Made by a program: the position numbers and the translations under genes. The notes beneath the pieces were generated by a model. That model was not told where the DNA came from and ran no database searches. It was given only the letters and a program-made list of their open reading frames with translations. From Synechococcus sp. CBW1002 (GTDB lineage: Bacteria > Cyanobacteriota > Cyanobacteriia > PCC-6307 > Cyanobiaceae): DNA of 64,000 nucleotides. Where the stretch lies: positions 3,782,001 through 3,846,000 of the forward strand of contig NZ_CP060398.1 of assembly GCF_015840915.1 (NCBI RefSeq), read 5' to 3'. Below, one piece after another: positions 27,815-36,719 of this stretch; position 1 is the stretch's first letter; each line of letters begins with the position of its first letter.

Positions 27815-28151
27815 TTGGCCTGCACGTGCCTTGAGAGACCCCATTCTTTTCAGCCATTCCCTTTGGAGCCACTGCCGCTGATCCACTGCCATCCCAGGCC
27901 TTGATGTCCAGCAGCTTCTGCCCTTGGAAAGCCACATTGTTTGTGACCCCTGTCCGATCGCAACCCCTGACTGGTGATAGGGCTGCAGGTGGATGACAGC
28001 TCAGTACCCTTCGGCCGCTGGCAGGTTAGATGACAAAGATGCCGCAGGGAGCTGACGATCTGAAGCTGAATGCCTAGGGTGCAAGAAGAACCTTCCGGTT
28101 CTCCGGAGTGAAACTTCAACCCAGAAGCCTAGGGGCTGCGACTGCCACGAC
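27815..28151. other. upstream region of the V/A-type ATPase operon
   Basis: No gene is seen between the protease terminator and atpB. The region contains two CCTAGG palindromes (28073-28078 and 28128-28133) that flank a small hairpin. The operon promoter should lie here; no -10/-35 pair is convincing. Confidence 0.45.
28087..28102 (+). promoter_or_regulatory. hairpin with TTCC loop between two CCTAGG palindromes
   Basis: AGAACC (28087-28092) pairs with GGTTCT (28097-28102), 50 bases before the atpB start. Symmetric CCTAGG sites lie about 10 and 25 bases to either side. This may be an mRNA leader structure or an operator; it could be chance. Confidence 0.3.
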
Positions 28152-29603
28152 ATGAGCCTTTTCGCCAGTTACTCGAAGATCCTCGAGATCGTGGGCGACA
28201 TCATCCGGGTGGAGGTTCCTGCCGGAGAAGAAGTGGGTGAGAATACACCCCGCTTCAACGATCTTGCGGTCCTGCAGAACGCCAACGGCAGTGGTTCTCT
28301 GGCCCAGGTGATTGATCTGAAGCAGGGCTCGGTGGCCCTGCAGGTGTTTCGTGGAACCAAGGGGGTCTCGACCAACTCGCAGGTACGCTTTCTCGGCCAT
28401 CCGATGACGGCCACCTATTCCGACAACATCCTCGGCAGGGTGTTTCGCGGCACCGGCGAGCCGATGGATGGTGGACCCGAACTTTCGCAGGATCCCCGGG
28501 TGCCAATCGGCGGTCCATCGGTGAATCCGATGTGCCGCATCCTGGCCTCCAAGCTGATCCGCACAAACGTGCCGATGATTGATATTTACAACTGTCTGGT
28601 GGAAAGCCAGAAGATTCCGATCTTCTCCATCTCCGGCGAACCGTTCAATCCCTTCCTGGCACGGATCGGCATTCAGGCGGATGCCGATGTGGTGGTCTTC
28701 GGCGGTCTGGGTCTGATCTTCGACGACTACTACGCCTTCCGCAAGACCTTCGAAGAAGCGGGTGTCTTCCCCCGCACGGTGATGTTCGTCAATCTGGCCT
28801 CCGACCCGATCGTGGAACGGATCCTGATCCCCGACATGGCCCTGGCGGTGGCCGAGAAATTTGCCGTGGAAGAAGGAAAACGGGTGCTGGTGCTGCTCAG
28901 CGACATGACCTCCTTTGCCGATGGTCTCAAGGAGATCAGCATCGCCATGGATCAGGTACCGGCCAACCGCGGCTACCCGGGAGACCTTTACTCCCAGCTG
29001 GCGCGCCGGTACGAAAAGGCTGCCGATTACGCCAAGGGGGGCTCGGTGACGCTGCTCACCGTCACCACCATGCCTGGCGGCGATGTGACCCACCCGGTGC
29101 CGGACAACACCGGCTATATCACCGAAGGGCAGTTCTATCTGCACGACGGCATGATCGATCCCTTCGGCTCTCTGTCGCGGCTCAAGCAGAACGTGATCGG
29201 CAAGGTGACCCGGGAAGACCACAGCCAGATCATGAACACCACGATCCGGCTGTATGCCGGCGCCAGGGATGCGCAGCAGAAGCAGGCCATGGCATTCGAG
29301 CTCTCGGACTACGACCGCAAACTGATCCACTTCGGCGACCTCTTCCGTGATCGCTTCATGGACATCAATGTGGATCTACCGCTGGAGGCAGCCCTGGATC
29401 TGGCCTGGCAGACCCTGGCCGAGTGCTTCGAGCCTCAGGAGTTGCTGATGAAGCAGGAACTGATCGACAAGTACTTTCCCCATCCAGTTCCTCCGAAGCC
29501 AACTCCTGCCCAGCCAACTTCAACGCAGCCGGCTTCAACGCAAACAGATTCTTCGCAGCCAGGCTCTCCGCCATCAGGCCCGCAGACAACCACCGTCGCA
29601 TGA
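28152..29603 (+). CDS. atpB: V/A-type ATPase subunit B
   Basis: A 483-residue non-catalytic B subunit of the V1/A1 head. The degenerate P-loop is SGEPFN (161-166), in a context (IFSISGEPFNPFLARIGIQA) that resembles Chlamydia, spirochaete and Bacteroidetes B subunits rather than archaeal forms. FGSLSRLKQNVIGKVTREDH and the C-terminal FADLF-type helix follow. The last 35 residues are a Pro/Thr/Gln/Ser-rich tail absent from usual B subunits of about 430-450 residues. First gene of the operon; its TGA overlaps the ATG of subunit D. Confidence 0.93.
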   Translation: MSLFASYSKILEIVGDIIRVEVPAGEEVGENTPRFNDLAVLQNANGSGSLAQVIDLKQGSVALQVFRGTKGVSTNSQVRFLGHPMTATYSDNILGRVFRGTGEPMDGGPELSQDPRVPIGGPSVNPMCRILASKLIRTNVPMIDIYNCLVESQKIPIFSISGEPFNPFLARIGIQADADVVVFGGLGLIFDDYYAFRKTFEEAGVFPRTVMFVNLASDPIVERILIPDMALAVAEKFAVEEGKRVLVLLSDMTSFADGLKEISIAMDQVPANRGYPGDLYSQLARRYEKAADYAKGGSVTLLTVTTMPGGDVTHPVPDNTGYITEGQFYLHDGMIDPFGSLSRLKQNVIGKVTREDHSQIMNTTIRLYAGARDAQQKQAMAFELSDYDRKLIHFGDLFRDRFMDINVDLPLEAALDLAWQTLAECFEPQELLMKQELIDKYFPHPVPPKPTPAQPTSTQPASTQTDSSQPGSPPSGPQTTTVA

Positions 29604-30211
29604 GCAGACTCTCCCTCACCAAAGCCTCCCTCAGCCGGCAGAAGGGTCTGCTCAAGACCTATCACGACGTCTTGCCGTCCCTGGACCTCAAACGTCGTCA
29701 ACTCAGTGCGGAGCGAGAAGCCGCCCGCCAGCAGCTGGAGGAGGCCCGAACCCGGGCGGCCGCCATCGAGGCGGAGGTTGGGAAATCCTGTCCGATGCTG
29801 GCCCACGAGCGGATCGACCTCTCGGATCTGGTGACCATCACCGCCGTTCATCAACAGGAGGAAAACCTGATGGGCACCCGCCTGCCGAAACTGCAAGGGG
29901 TGGACTTCCGGGTGGCCGACTATGGCTTGCTGAGCCGGCCCTTCTGGGTGGATGCCGTGGTGGGCTGGCTGCAGGAGGCCCTGCGCAATCAGCTGCAACT
30001 GCAGGTGGCCGAGCAGCGGCTGGAGCTGCTGCGACAGGCCGAGCGCAAGGTGACCCAACGGTTCAATCTGTTCGATCGGGTGCTGATCCCCCGGACCCGC
30101 AGCAACATCAGACAGATCACCATCTACCTGGCCGATGCGGAGCGCGCCGGGGTGGTCAATTCCAAGATCGCCAAACGCAAGAAACAACGGGACATCGCCG
30201 TGGCGCCATGA
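29600..30211 (+). CDS. atpD: V/A-type ATPase subunit D (central stalk)
   Basis: A 203-residue rotor shaft subunit, two long coiled helices at the ends (LTKASLSRQKGLLKTYHDVL; RQAERKVTQRFNLFDRVLIP, IRQITIYLADAERAGVVNSK). It couples ATP hydrolysis in A3B3 to the membrane ring. The start ATG 29600 overlaps the stop of B; a longer open frame extends upstream inside atpB and is ignored. It ends with a four-base overlap with subunit I. Confidence 0.92.
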   Translation: MSRLSLTKASLSRQKGLLKTYHDVLPSLDLKRRQLSAEREAARQQLEEARTRAAAIEAEVGKSCPMLAHERIDLSDLVTITAVHQQEENLMGTRLPKLQGVDFRVADYGLLSRPFWVDAVVGWLQEALRNQLQLQVAEQRLELLRQAERKVTQRFNLFDRVLIPRTRSNIRQITIYLADAERAGVVNSKIAKRKKQRDIAVAP

Positions 30212-32016
30212 CGATCATTCCTCTGGCCAAGCTCACGCTGTTCGGGCTCTCGGCCGACCGGAAACCCCTGCTCGATGGCCTCCAGAGCCTCGGCTGCGTG
30301 CATCTGATCCCCCTGACCAGCACCACGGAAGACGAGAATTTCGTGGTCGCACGGCCCAGCGAAGACGCCCGCAAGGCCCTGCGCTATCTGATGGATGTCC
30401 GGCGACGGCGCCATCAGACGAGGGTCGATGCCACGTTTGATTTCGACCGCATCGTGGCCGAAGCCCTGGCCAACAGGCAACGCAAGCAGCAGGCCGAGGA
30501 TCGGGTGCTGGCCCTGGGCAAGCGACTGGATGAACTGGAGCCCTGGGGAGACTTCAGCCTTCCCGATCAGGATGGACTGGCGGGCAATCTCCTGTGGTTC
30601 TACCGGGTGCCCCACCCCAAGGCCGCCGCATTTCGTGGTGCCCTTGGCAGTCTTGGTCTGCCCTGGCAATTGCTGCACGAATCCCCCGCCCATGGGTATT
30701 ACGCCCTGATCGCCGAGCAGGAACCCGATCAGGCACTCCTGCCCGTGGCCCGTTCCCATGTGGGGGCCCAATCCCATCGGGATGTGCAGCGCCAGTTCGA
30801 TGACGCCCGCACCGCCCTGGAGGATGTGGAGGCCGAGCACGAATCGCTCAGCCGCTGGGTGTTTCTGCTCTCCAAACACCTCACCCGGGCCGAGGACGCC
30901 CAGGCGCGGGAGCAGGCCAGCGGCATGGCCCTCGATGACGACACGCTGGTGCAACTGCAGGGCTGGATTCCTCGCCCCGCCCTGCCCCGTCTCGACGCGT
31001 TTGCGCAACAGCACGGTCTGGCCTATCTCGCCGAGGTGCCGGAGCCGAAGGACTCCCCACCCACCCTGTTGCGCAACCCCGCCACCCTGAGCGGCGGCCA
31101 GGATCTGGTCACCTTTTACGAGACCCCGGGCTACCGCGACTGGGATCCCTCGATCGTGGTTTTTTTCTCGTTCGCGTTCTTCTTCGCCATGATCATGGCG
31201 GACGCCGGCTATGCCCTGGTGCTGGGGCTGGTGGTAGGCCTGAAGTGGACAGCGATGGGGCGCTCGTCCGGTGGACGCCACTTCCGCATTCTGGCGGTTG
31301 TGGGCCTGGTGATGGCGCTGATCTATGGAATTCTGGCCGGCAGCTATTTCGGCGTAGCCCCTCCAGCTGGTTCCCTGTTGGCGCACTGCAAGCTGCTGGA
31401 TCTCAATGATTTCGCCGCGATGATGAAGCTGTCGCTGGTGGTGGGCTGTGCCCACCTGCTCCTGGCCAATGGCGTGGTGGCCCTGCGGGGCCAGTCGCTG
31501 GCCCAGACGGCACCACCGATCGGCTGGATGGCGGTGATTCTGGGCGGGCTGACGCTCTATCTCAGCCAGGCCGAGACTCCCTTCCTTCACCTGGGCATCG
31601 GCCTGATTGCGGGTGGACTGCTCACCGTTCTGCTGCTCAGCAGTGAACGCCGTATCAGCCATCCGGCCGATCTGCTGCTGCGCCTGCTGGACGGGCTGGG
31701 ATCGCTCACCGCCATCTCGAAGTTATTCGGCGATGTGATGAGTTACCTCCGTCTGTTTGCCCTGGGCCTGGCGAGCGCTTCCCTGGCGATCACCTTCAAC
31801 CAGCTGGCTGGGCAGGTCTCACACTCGGGCCTGGCCTTGGGTGTGCCGATTGCACTGTTGATTCTGGTGCTGGGCCATGGCATCAATCTGTTGCTGGCGA
31901 TCATCAGTGGATTTGTGCACGGCCTACGGTTGAACTTCATTGAATTCTTCAACTGGGGGCTGTCCGGGGAAGGTGTTCCCTTTAGGCCTTTCATCAAAAA
32001 GGAGCTTGCCTCTTGA
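30208..32016 (+). CDS. atpI: V/A-type ATPase subunit I (membrane stator, a-subunit)
   Basis: A 602-residue stator: a cytoplasmic N-terminal half with coiled coils (residues 1-300) and a membrane C-terminal half of about seven or eight helices from WDPSIVVFFSFAFFFAMIMADAGYALV onward. The GDVMSYLRLFALGLASASLA segment near residue 510 carries the essential Arg of the ion half-channels, and HGLRLNFIEFFNWGLSGEG with a late EFF motif is typical. It joins the head through E/DUF2764 and the ring K. Its stop overlaps the TTG of K. Confidence 0.93.
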   Translation: MTIIPLAKLTLFGLSADRKPLLDGLQSLGCVHLIPLTSTTEDENFVVARPSEDARKALRYLMDVRRRRHQTRVDATFDFDRIVAEALANRQRKQQAEDRVLALGKRLDELEPWGDFSLPDQDGLAGNLLWFYRVPHPKAAAFRGALGSLGLPWQLLHESPAHGYYALIAEQEPDQALLPVARSHVGAQSHRDVQRQFDDARTALEDVEAEHESLSRWVFLLSKHLTRAEDAQAREQASGMALDDDTLVQLQGWIPRPALPRLDAFAQQHGLAYLAEVPEPKDSPPTLLRNPATLSGGQDLVTFYETPGYRDWDPSIVVFFSFAFFFAMIMADAGYALVLGLVVGLKWTAMGRSSGGRHFRILAVVGLVMALIYGILAGSYFGVAPPAGSLLAHCKLLDLNDFAAMMKLSLVVGCAHLLLANGVVALRGQSLAQTAPPIGWMAVILGGLTLYLSQAETPFLHLGIGLIAGGLLTVLLLSSERRISHPADLLLRLLDGLGSLTAISKLFGDVMSYLRLFALGLASASLAITFNQLAGQVSHSGLALGVPIALLILVLGHGINLLLAIISGFVHGLRLNFIEFFNWGLSGEGVPFRPFIKKELAS

Positions 32017-32465
32017 ACGACCATTTCTCTCTACTCGCTCTCGGCTGGATCGGGATTTATGCTCCGGTCGCTCTGGGGGCGATCGGTGCCGCGATCGGCT
32101 GCACCATTGCCGGTCAGGCAGCGATCGGCGCGATGATGGAAGTCAACAGCGGCTACGGTCGTTTTGTCGGCCTTTCGGCGCTGCCATCGTCGATGTCGAT
32201 CTACGGCATTGTGGTGATGTTCATCCTCAACAGGCCGGTGATCCCGGCCAATGCCGGGGCCCTGTTCGGCCTGGGCACTCTGTCGGGACTCGCCTTTCTG
32301 ATTGCCGCGACCTATCAGGGTCTCTGCTGCGCTTCGGCGATCGCCGGATCGAAGTCGAAGCCGGAGATTTTCGGCCTGGCCTTGGCACCGGCCGCAATCG
32401 TGGAGGGCTTCGCCGTCTTTGCCTTTGTGTTCGCCCTGGTGGCTGCCGGTGGGATTCCCAAGTAA
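32013..32465 (+). CDS. atpK: V/A-type ATPase subunit K (c-ring proteolipid)
   Basis: A 150-residue, four-helix proteolipid made of two hairpins, the ion-carrying rotor ring. The carboxylate is Glu131 in APAAIVEGFAVFAF. Compared from memory with Enterococcus hirae NtpK, Gln102 (ATYQG) matches the ligand Gln110 and Tyr64 is kept, but the Thr-Gln pair is Ser60-Met61 (LPSSMSIYG). One Na+ ligand is thus absent, leaving H+ or Na+ specificity open. TTG start overlaps subunit I. Confidence 0.93.
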   Translation: MNDHFSLLALGWIGIYAPVALGAIGAAIGCTIAGQAAIGAMMEVNSGYGRFVGLSALPSSMSIYGIVVMFILNRPVIPANAGALFGLGTLSGLAFLIAATYQGLCCASAIAGSKSKPEIFGLALAPAAIVEGFAVFAFVFALVAAGGIPK

Positions 32466-32527
32466 GTCACCCCGTATCACGTCCAACTCTGTGATCCGCT
32501 GTTCCCCCTCCTCTGTTCTGGAGTGCG

Positions 32528-33229
32528 ATGCCCAAGTTCCGAACCAAACGTGAAGACACCCCGGCCCAGGTCGCTGCGGGGGTTGAGGAGCTGATCTCCC
32601 GTCTGCGGGATCAGGGTGTGGCCGCCGGCAGGAGCCAGGCCGATCAACTGGTGGCCGATGCTCGGACCGATGCCCAGCATCTGCTGGATCAGGCCCGCCA
32701 GCAGGCCGACCAGATCGTGCAGCAGGCCCGTCATCAGGCGGAAACCCTGGAAAACTCGGGCAAGCAGGCCCTGACGCTGGCCCTGCGGGATGCGGTGCTG
32801 GAGCTGAAGTCGCAATTGATGGAGCGGTTCCGGGGCGAAGTGCGCCAGCTGGTGGGAGAGGAGCAGCAGAAGCAGGAAATCCTCGAAAAGATGATCCTGG
32901 AGGTGGTGGGTCGTGTACGGGGCGAGGCCGACCGCTCCGAGCAGCCTGAAGTGATCCTGCCCCGCCACATCGCCGGCCTCGAGGAACTCAGCCAGAATCC
33001 CCAGGAGCTCGAAAACGGCGTGCTCACCCGGTTCGTGCAGCTCGTGTCCCGGGGGATCCTGCGCGAGGGGGTCAGCTTCGGCGTCGCCTCCGACCACCAG
33101 CAGGGGCTGCGACTGCGGCTGGTGGATCGCGATGTGATGCTCGACATCAGTGATGCGGCCGTGGCCGAGGCCATCCTTCAGCATCTGCAACCTCGCTTCC
33201 GGGCGCTGCTGGAGGGTGTCGTGAAATGA
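32528..33229 (+). CDS. atpE: V/A-type ATPase subunit E (peripheral stalk)
   Basis: A 233-residue E subunit: a long helical N-terminus rich in Ala/Gln/Asp (ADARTDAQHLLDQARQQADQ) that pairs with a stalk partner, then the globular C-terminus. ATG 32528 follows CTGGAG by five bases. It is the only gene in the cluster with a real spacer before it (62 bases); all others overlap. No separate G/H subunit gene was found. Confidence 0.83.
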   Translation: MPKFRTKREDTPAQVAAGVEELISRLRDQGVAAGRSQADQLVADARTDAQHLLDQARQQADQIVQQARHQAETLENSGKQALTLALRDAVLELKSQLMERFRGEVRQLVGEEQQKQEILEKMILEVVGRVRGEADRSEQPEVILPRHIAGLEELSQNPQELENGVLTRFVQLVSRGILREGVSFGVASDHQQGLRLRLVDRDVMLDISDAAVAEAILQHLQPRFRALLEGVVK

Positions 33230-33969
33230 GCCCCCGCTACACGGCGCTGATGGCCAGCCTGCCGCCCCTGGGAGGTCTGTTGGAGGCGCGGGCACCGGCG
33301 ATTTCGATGCTGAAACTGGAGAGCCGCCTCAACTTGCTGCACCCCGAGGACAAACGCACCCTGGACCTGATGGTGGTTTTTCTCTCCCAGTCGGTGCGCG
33401 ACGACGACAGTCTGGCTGCTCCGGTGGACGCCCGTCTGCTGGAGTCGGCGAATCAGTTCTTCAAGGAGGTGTCGAACCCCACCCTGCGCCAGCTGGTGGC
33501 CCAGCGTCTCGACCTGCGCACGATCATCGCGGCCCTGCGCCGACGCCACCGCGGCGAAAGCGAGCCCCCCACGGGTCCCGCCTGGGGCTTTGGTCCCTGG
33601 GTGAACACGATCGAGCGGCGCTGGAAGGAGCCGGCCTTCGGTCTTGAGGCGGTCTTCCCCTGGATCCCCAACGTGAGCCACCTGCTCGAATCGGGAGATC
33701 TGGTGACGCTGGAACGCTCGTTGTTCGGAGTGATCTGGAAGGATCTTGACCGTCTTGGTTTCGGTCACCACTTCGACCTCGAGGCCGTGGTTGTGTACGT
33801 CGCCCGCTGGGCGCTGGTCGATCGCTGGTCCCATTACGACGCCCGGTTGGCCGTGACGCGCTTCGGCGATCTCGTCAGTACCTCGCTGGCGGGCATCACC
33901 AACGGCTCCCAGGCTCCGCCCCCCCCTCGATCCGCTCCCGCCACCCAACCCGCCGCTGCCAGCCGATGA
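33226..33969 (+). CDS. DUF2764-type V-ATPase operon protein (probable C-subunit equivalent)
   Basis: A 247-residue protein between E and A, the place held by the DUF2764 protein in chlamydial and spirochaete operons. Its N-terminus MSPRYTALMASLPPL and the AISMLKLESRLNLLHPED segment fit that family. Those operons lack a classical C subunit, so it probably caps the rotor or stalk as C does; this is inference. Overlaps E and A by four bases each. The last 25 residues are Pro/Ala-rich. Confidence 0.75.
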   Translation: MSPRYTALMASLPPLGGLLEARAPAISMLKLESRLNLLHPEDKRTLDLMVVFLSQSVRDDDSLAAPVDARLLESANQFFKEVSNPTLRQLVAQRLDLRTIIAALRRRHRGESEPPTGPAWGFGPWVNTIERRWKEPAFGLEAVFPWIPNVSHLLESGDLVTLERSLFGVIWKDLDRLGFGHHFDLEAVVVYVARWALVDRWSHYDARLAVTRFGDLVSTSLAGITNGSQAPPPPRSAPATQPAAASR

Positions 33970-35822
33970 CCGAAGCCAGCTTCAACATCGCCCGCGTGGT
34001 CGCCGTGCAGGACGACCTGGTGACGATCGCCATGGCCGATACCAATCCGCGACCGATCCTCAAAAATGAGGTGATCTACATCCTCCCGGGCCGCAAGGAC
34101 GGCAACCGGCAGGAACGCCTCAAGGCCGAGGTTCTGAGGGTGCACGGCTCCACCGCCGATGCCCAGGTGTACGAAAGCACCAAGGGAGTGGGCGTGGGAG
34201 ATCCCGTCGAACAGTCGGGCGAACTGCTGTCGGTCACCCTCGGGCCGGGTCTGCTGAGCCAGGTGTACGACGGCCTGCAGAATCCCCTCGCCGGGCTGGC
34301 TGCCGGGTATGGCACGTTCCTCCCCCGGGGAGCCGTAGTGCCGCCCCTGGATACCGAGCGGAAATGGTCGTTTCAGCCCACCGCCAGGATGGGCCAGCGG
34401 CTCAGGGCCGGTGATGTGATCGGCACGGTGCAGGAAGGCCGCTTCACCCACAAGATCATGGTGCCCTTCGCCGAGCCTGGAGAGGTCACGCTCGACTGGA
34501 TTCAGCAGGGCAGCTTCACCATCGACACCGCGGTGGCCCGCATCCGCGATGCCCAGGGCAACAGCCGCTCCCTCACCCTCACCCAGGAATGGCCGGTGCG
34601 GCAACCCCTGCCCCAGAACCTGCTGGAGAGGCGGCTGTGTGAGCGGCTCTATCCGGAGGAGCCGATGATCACCACCCAGCGGATCGTCGACACGTTTCTG
34701 CCGATCGCGCGCGGGGGAACCGGTTGCATCCCGGGGCCCTTCGGCGCAGGCAAGACCGTGCTGCAGAACATGATCTCGCGCCACTCCGACGTGGACGTGG
34801 TGATCGTGGTGGCCTGCGGCGAACGGGCCGGCGAGGTGGTGGAAACGATCACCGAATTTCCCAAACTGATCGACCCGAAAACGGGGGGATCACTGATGGA
34901 TCGCACGATCATCATCTGCAACACCTCCTCGATGCCCGTGGCGGCCCGGGAGGCTTCGATCTACACCGGGCTCACCCTGGGTGAGTACTACCGCCAGATG
35001 GGTTTCAACGTGCTGCTGATCGCCGATTCCACCTCCCGCTGGGCCCAGGCGATGCGCGAAACCTCCGGCCGGCTTGAGGAGATCCCCGGAGAGGAGGCCT
35101 TTCCGGCCTATCTCGACTCCTCGATCAAGAGTGTCTACGAAAGGGCCGGCATCATCCGCACCAACGACGGCAGCGTCGGCAGCCTCACCATGATCGGCAC
35201 CGTGTCACCAGCCGGCGGCAACTTCGAGGAGCCGGTCACCCAATCCACCCTCAGCACCGTGAAGGCCTTCCTGGGACTGAGTGCGGATCGGGCCTACAAG
35301 CGTTTCTATCCCGCGGTCGACATCCAGATGTCCTGGTCGCGTTACTTCGGCCAGCTCGAAGGGTGGTTCGCCAAGCATGTCGCCCCCGACTGGGTGAAGC
35401 GGGTGCAGGCGATGACTGATCTGTTGCGCCGCGGTGATGCGGTGAACCAGATGATTCAGGTGACCGGCGAGGAGGGCGTCACAATCGAAGACTTCATTCT
35501 GTATCAGAAGTCCCTGTTTCTCGACATGGTGTACCTCCAGCAGGATTCCTTCGACGAGGTGGATGCCAGCTGCTCGATCGAGCGCCAGAAAACCTGCTTC
35601 GATCTGGTCTGCGGGCTGGTGGACCAGACTTATCACTTCAACGACAAGAAGGCCGTTCGTGATTTCTTCACCCGCCTGACCGGTCTGTTCAAGAACCTCA
35701 ACTATGCACCCACCAACTCGCCCACTTACACAGGCTTTCTGCAACAGATCCAGACTCTCGCCACCACCCAGGCTCATCCGCCTGGCATCGCCAAGACGAC
35801 GGAACCGGTGTCCAGCCGCTGA
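33966..35822 (+). CDS. atpA: V/A-type ATPase catalytic subunit A
   Basis: A 618-residue catalytic subunit. Walker A is GPFGAGKT (257-264), the catalytic-Glu segment VVACGERAGEVVETITEF follows, then LLIADSTSRWAQAMRE (Walker B) and GSVGSLTMIGTVSPAGGNF. The non-homologous insert typical of A subunits (about 110-200) is present. Start ATG 33966 overlaps the DUF2764 gene. It closes the operon; in related operons it is third and directly precedes B. Confidence 0.95.
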   Translation: MTEASFNIARVVAVQDDLVTIAMADTNPRPILKNEVIYILPGRKDGNRQERLKAEVLRVHGSTADAQVYESTKGVGVGDPVEQSGELLSVTLGPGLLSQVYDGLQNPLAGLAAGYGTFLPRGAVVPPLDTERKWSFQPTARMGQRLRAGDVIGTVQEGRFTHKIMVPFAEPGEVTLDWIQQGSFTIDTAVARIRDAQGNSRSLTLTQEWPVRQPLPQNLLERRLCERLYPEEPMITTQRIVDTFLPIARGGTGCIPGPFGAGKTVLQNMISRHSDVDVVIVVACGERAGEVVETITEFPKLIDPKTGGSLMDRTIIICNTSSMPVAAREASIYTGLTLGEYYRQMGFNVLLIADSTSRWAQAMRETSGRLEEIPGEEAFPAYLDSSIKSVYERAGIIRTNDGSVGSLTMIGTVSPAGGNFEEPVTQSTLSTVKAFLGLSADRAYKRFYPAVDIQMSWSRYFGQLEGWFAKHVAPDWVKRVQAMTDLLRRGDAVNQMIQVTGEEGVTIEDFILYQKSLFLDMVYLQQDSFDEVDASCSIERQKTCFDLVCGLVDQTYHFNDKKAVRDFFTRLTGLFKNLNYAPTNSPTYTGFLQQIQTLATTQAHPPGIAKTTEPVSSR

Positions 35823-35879
35823 GCTGAGCTGAGCAGACCAGACCAGGCGAGAGCTGAGCGGTGCAGATCCGTGGGAGTC

Positions 35880-36719
35880 TCAGACCAGGGAGGCCGAATC
35901 CTGTCCAGCGTCGCTGCCCGTCATCAGGCCGGTGAGATCGGTGGTCCCGAACACCTGCCGGTAGGCGGCAGTGCTGATGCAGGCCACCACGGGAATGGCC
36001 ACGAAAAGGCCCACAACACAGGCCATCAAGCCGAGCAGCAGCACGGCAAATTCCGCCAGGCCCAGCAGCAGCACCTGGCCCCATTGCGGGTCAACCACAG
36101 CGCGGCCCCGCTGGATCGCGCTGATCGGGCCAAGTCCCTCCAGCAGGCTCACCTGGGCCAGGAACTTCTGATTGATCACTACATAAATCAGCACCAGCAG
36201 GGCCACGAGCAAGGGCAGGACTGCCAGCAACTGGCTCAGCTGCGCCACTCCGAAGGCCAGGCCGGCGGCCACGAGGAGCATCAACCCCACCAGGACGCCG
36301 AGCACCAAGCCGTTGCGAAACAGCCGGATCATGGCCGCCCCATCCCAGCGCACGAAGGTCGCGAAGCTGGGTTGACCACCCTCAAGAGCGCTCCAGGATC
36401 CCCGCACCAGGGCAACGCTCCCCCAGAGACTAACGATCACACCGGCCACAGCCCCCAGCAGCGCCACCAACGCCATCGGCCCGCTGATTGGCAGTCCCTC
36501 TTCATTGGTACCCAGCCGCTGAATGCCACTGAAAATCGCATTCACCACCGTGAGCAGCAGGGAGAACCCCACGAAGACCCAGGGGGCCCGGCTGAAGGCC
36601 GCCCAGCCTTGCCTGACCGCTTCGAAAACATCAAGTTGAGCCGGAGGAGGCGGAGAACTCTCGATCATGGAGGCGAGTCCCTGTGAAACAGCGGGTGCGC
36701 CCACAGTAGGGAAAGACAT
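35880..36719 (-). CDS. multi-pass membrane protein of unknown function
   Basis: A 279-residue protein with about six hydrophobic helices and repeated long Val/Leu-rich stretches (GVIVSLWGSVALVRGSW, LLVALLVLIYVVINQKFLAQ). The composition and the helix layout recall the DUF975/GDPD-membrane-domain group, but no diagnostic motif was found. It faces away from the ATPase operon, convergent with it, and is monocistronic. Start ATG 36719. Confidence 0.68.
   Translation of the reverse strand: MSFPTVGAPAVSQGLASMIESSPPPPAQLDVFEAVRQGWAAFSRAPWVFVGFSLLLTVVNAIFSGIQRLGTNEEGLPISGPMALVALLGAVAGVIVSLWGSVALVRGSWSALEGGQPSFATFVRWDGAAMIRLFRNGLVLGVLVGLMLLVAAGLAFGVAQLSQLLAVLPLLVALLVLIYVVINQKFLAQVSLLEGLGPISAIQRGRAVVDPQWGQVLLLGLAEFAVLLLGLMACVVGLFVAIPVVACISTAAYRQVFGTTDLTGLMTGSDAGQDSASLV

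Noticed and set aside
28152-35822. F-type or N-type ATPase
   Set aside because: Subunit composition (A with a large insert, B without a P-loop, D, E, I and a four-helix K) is V/A-type; no alpha, beta, gamma or two-helix c subunit is present.
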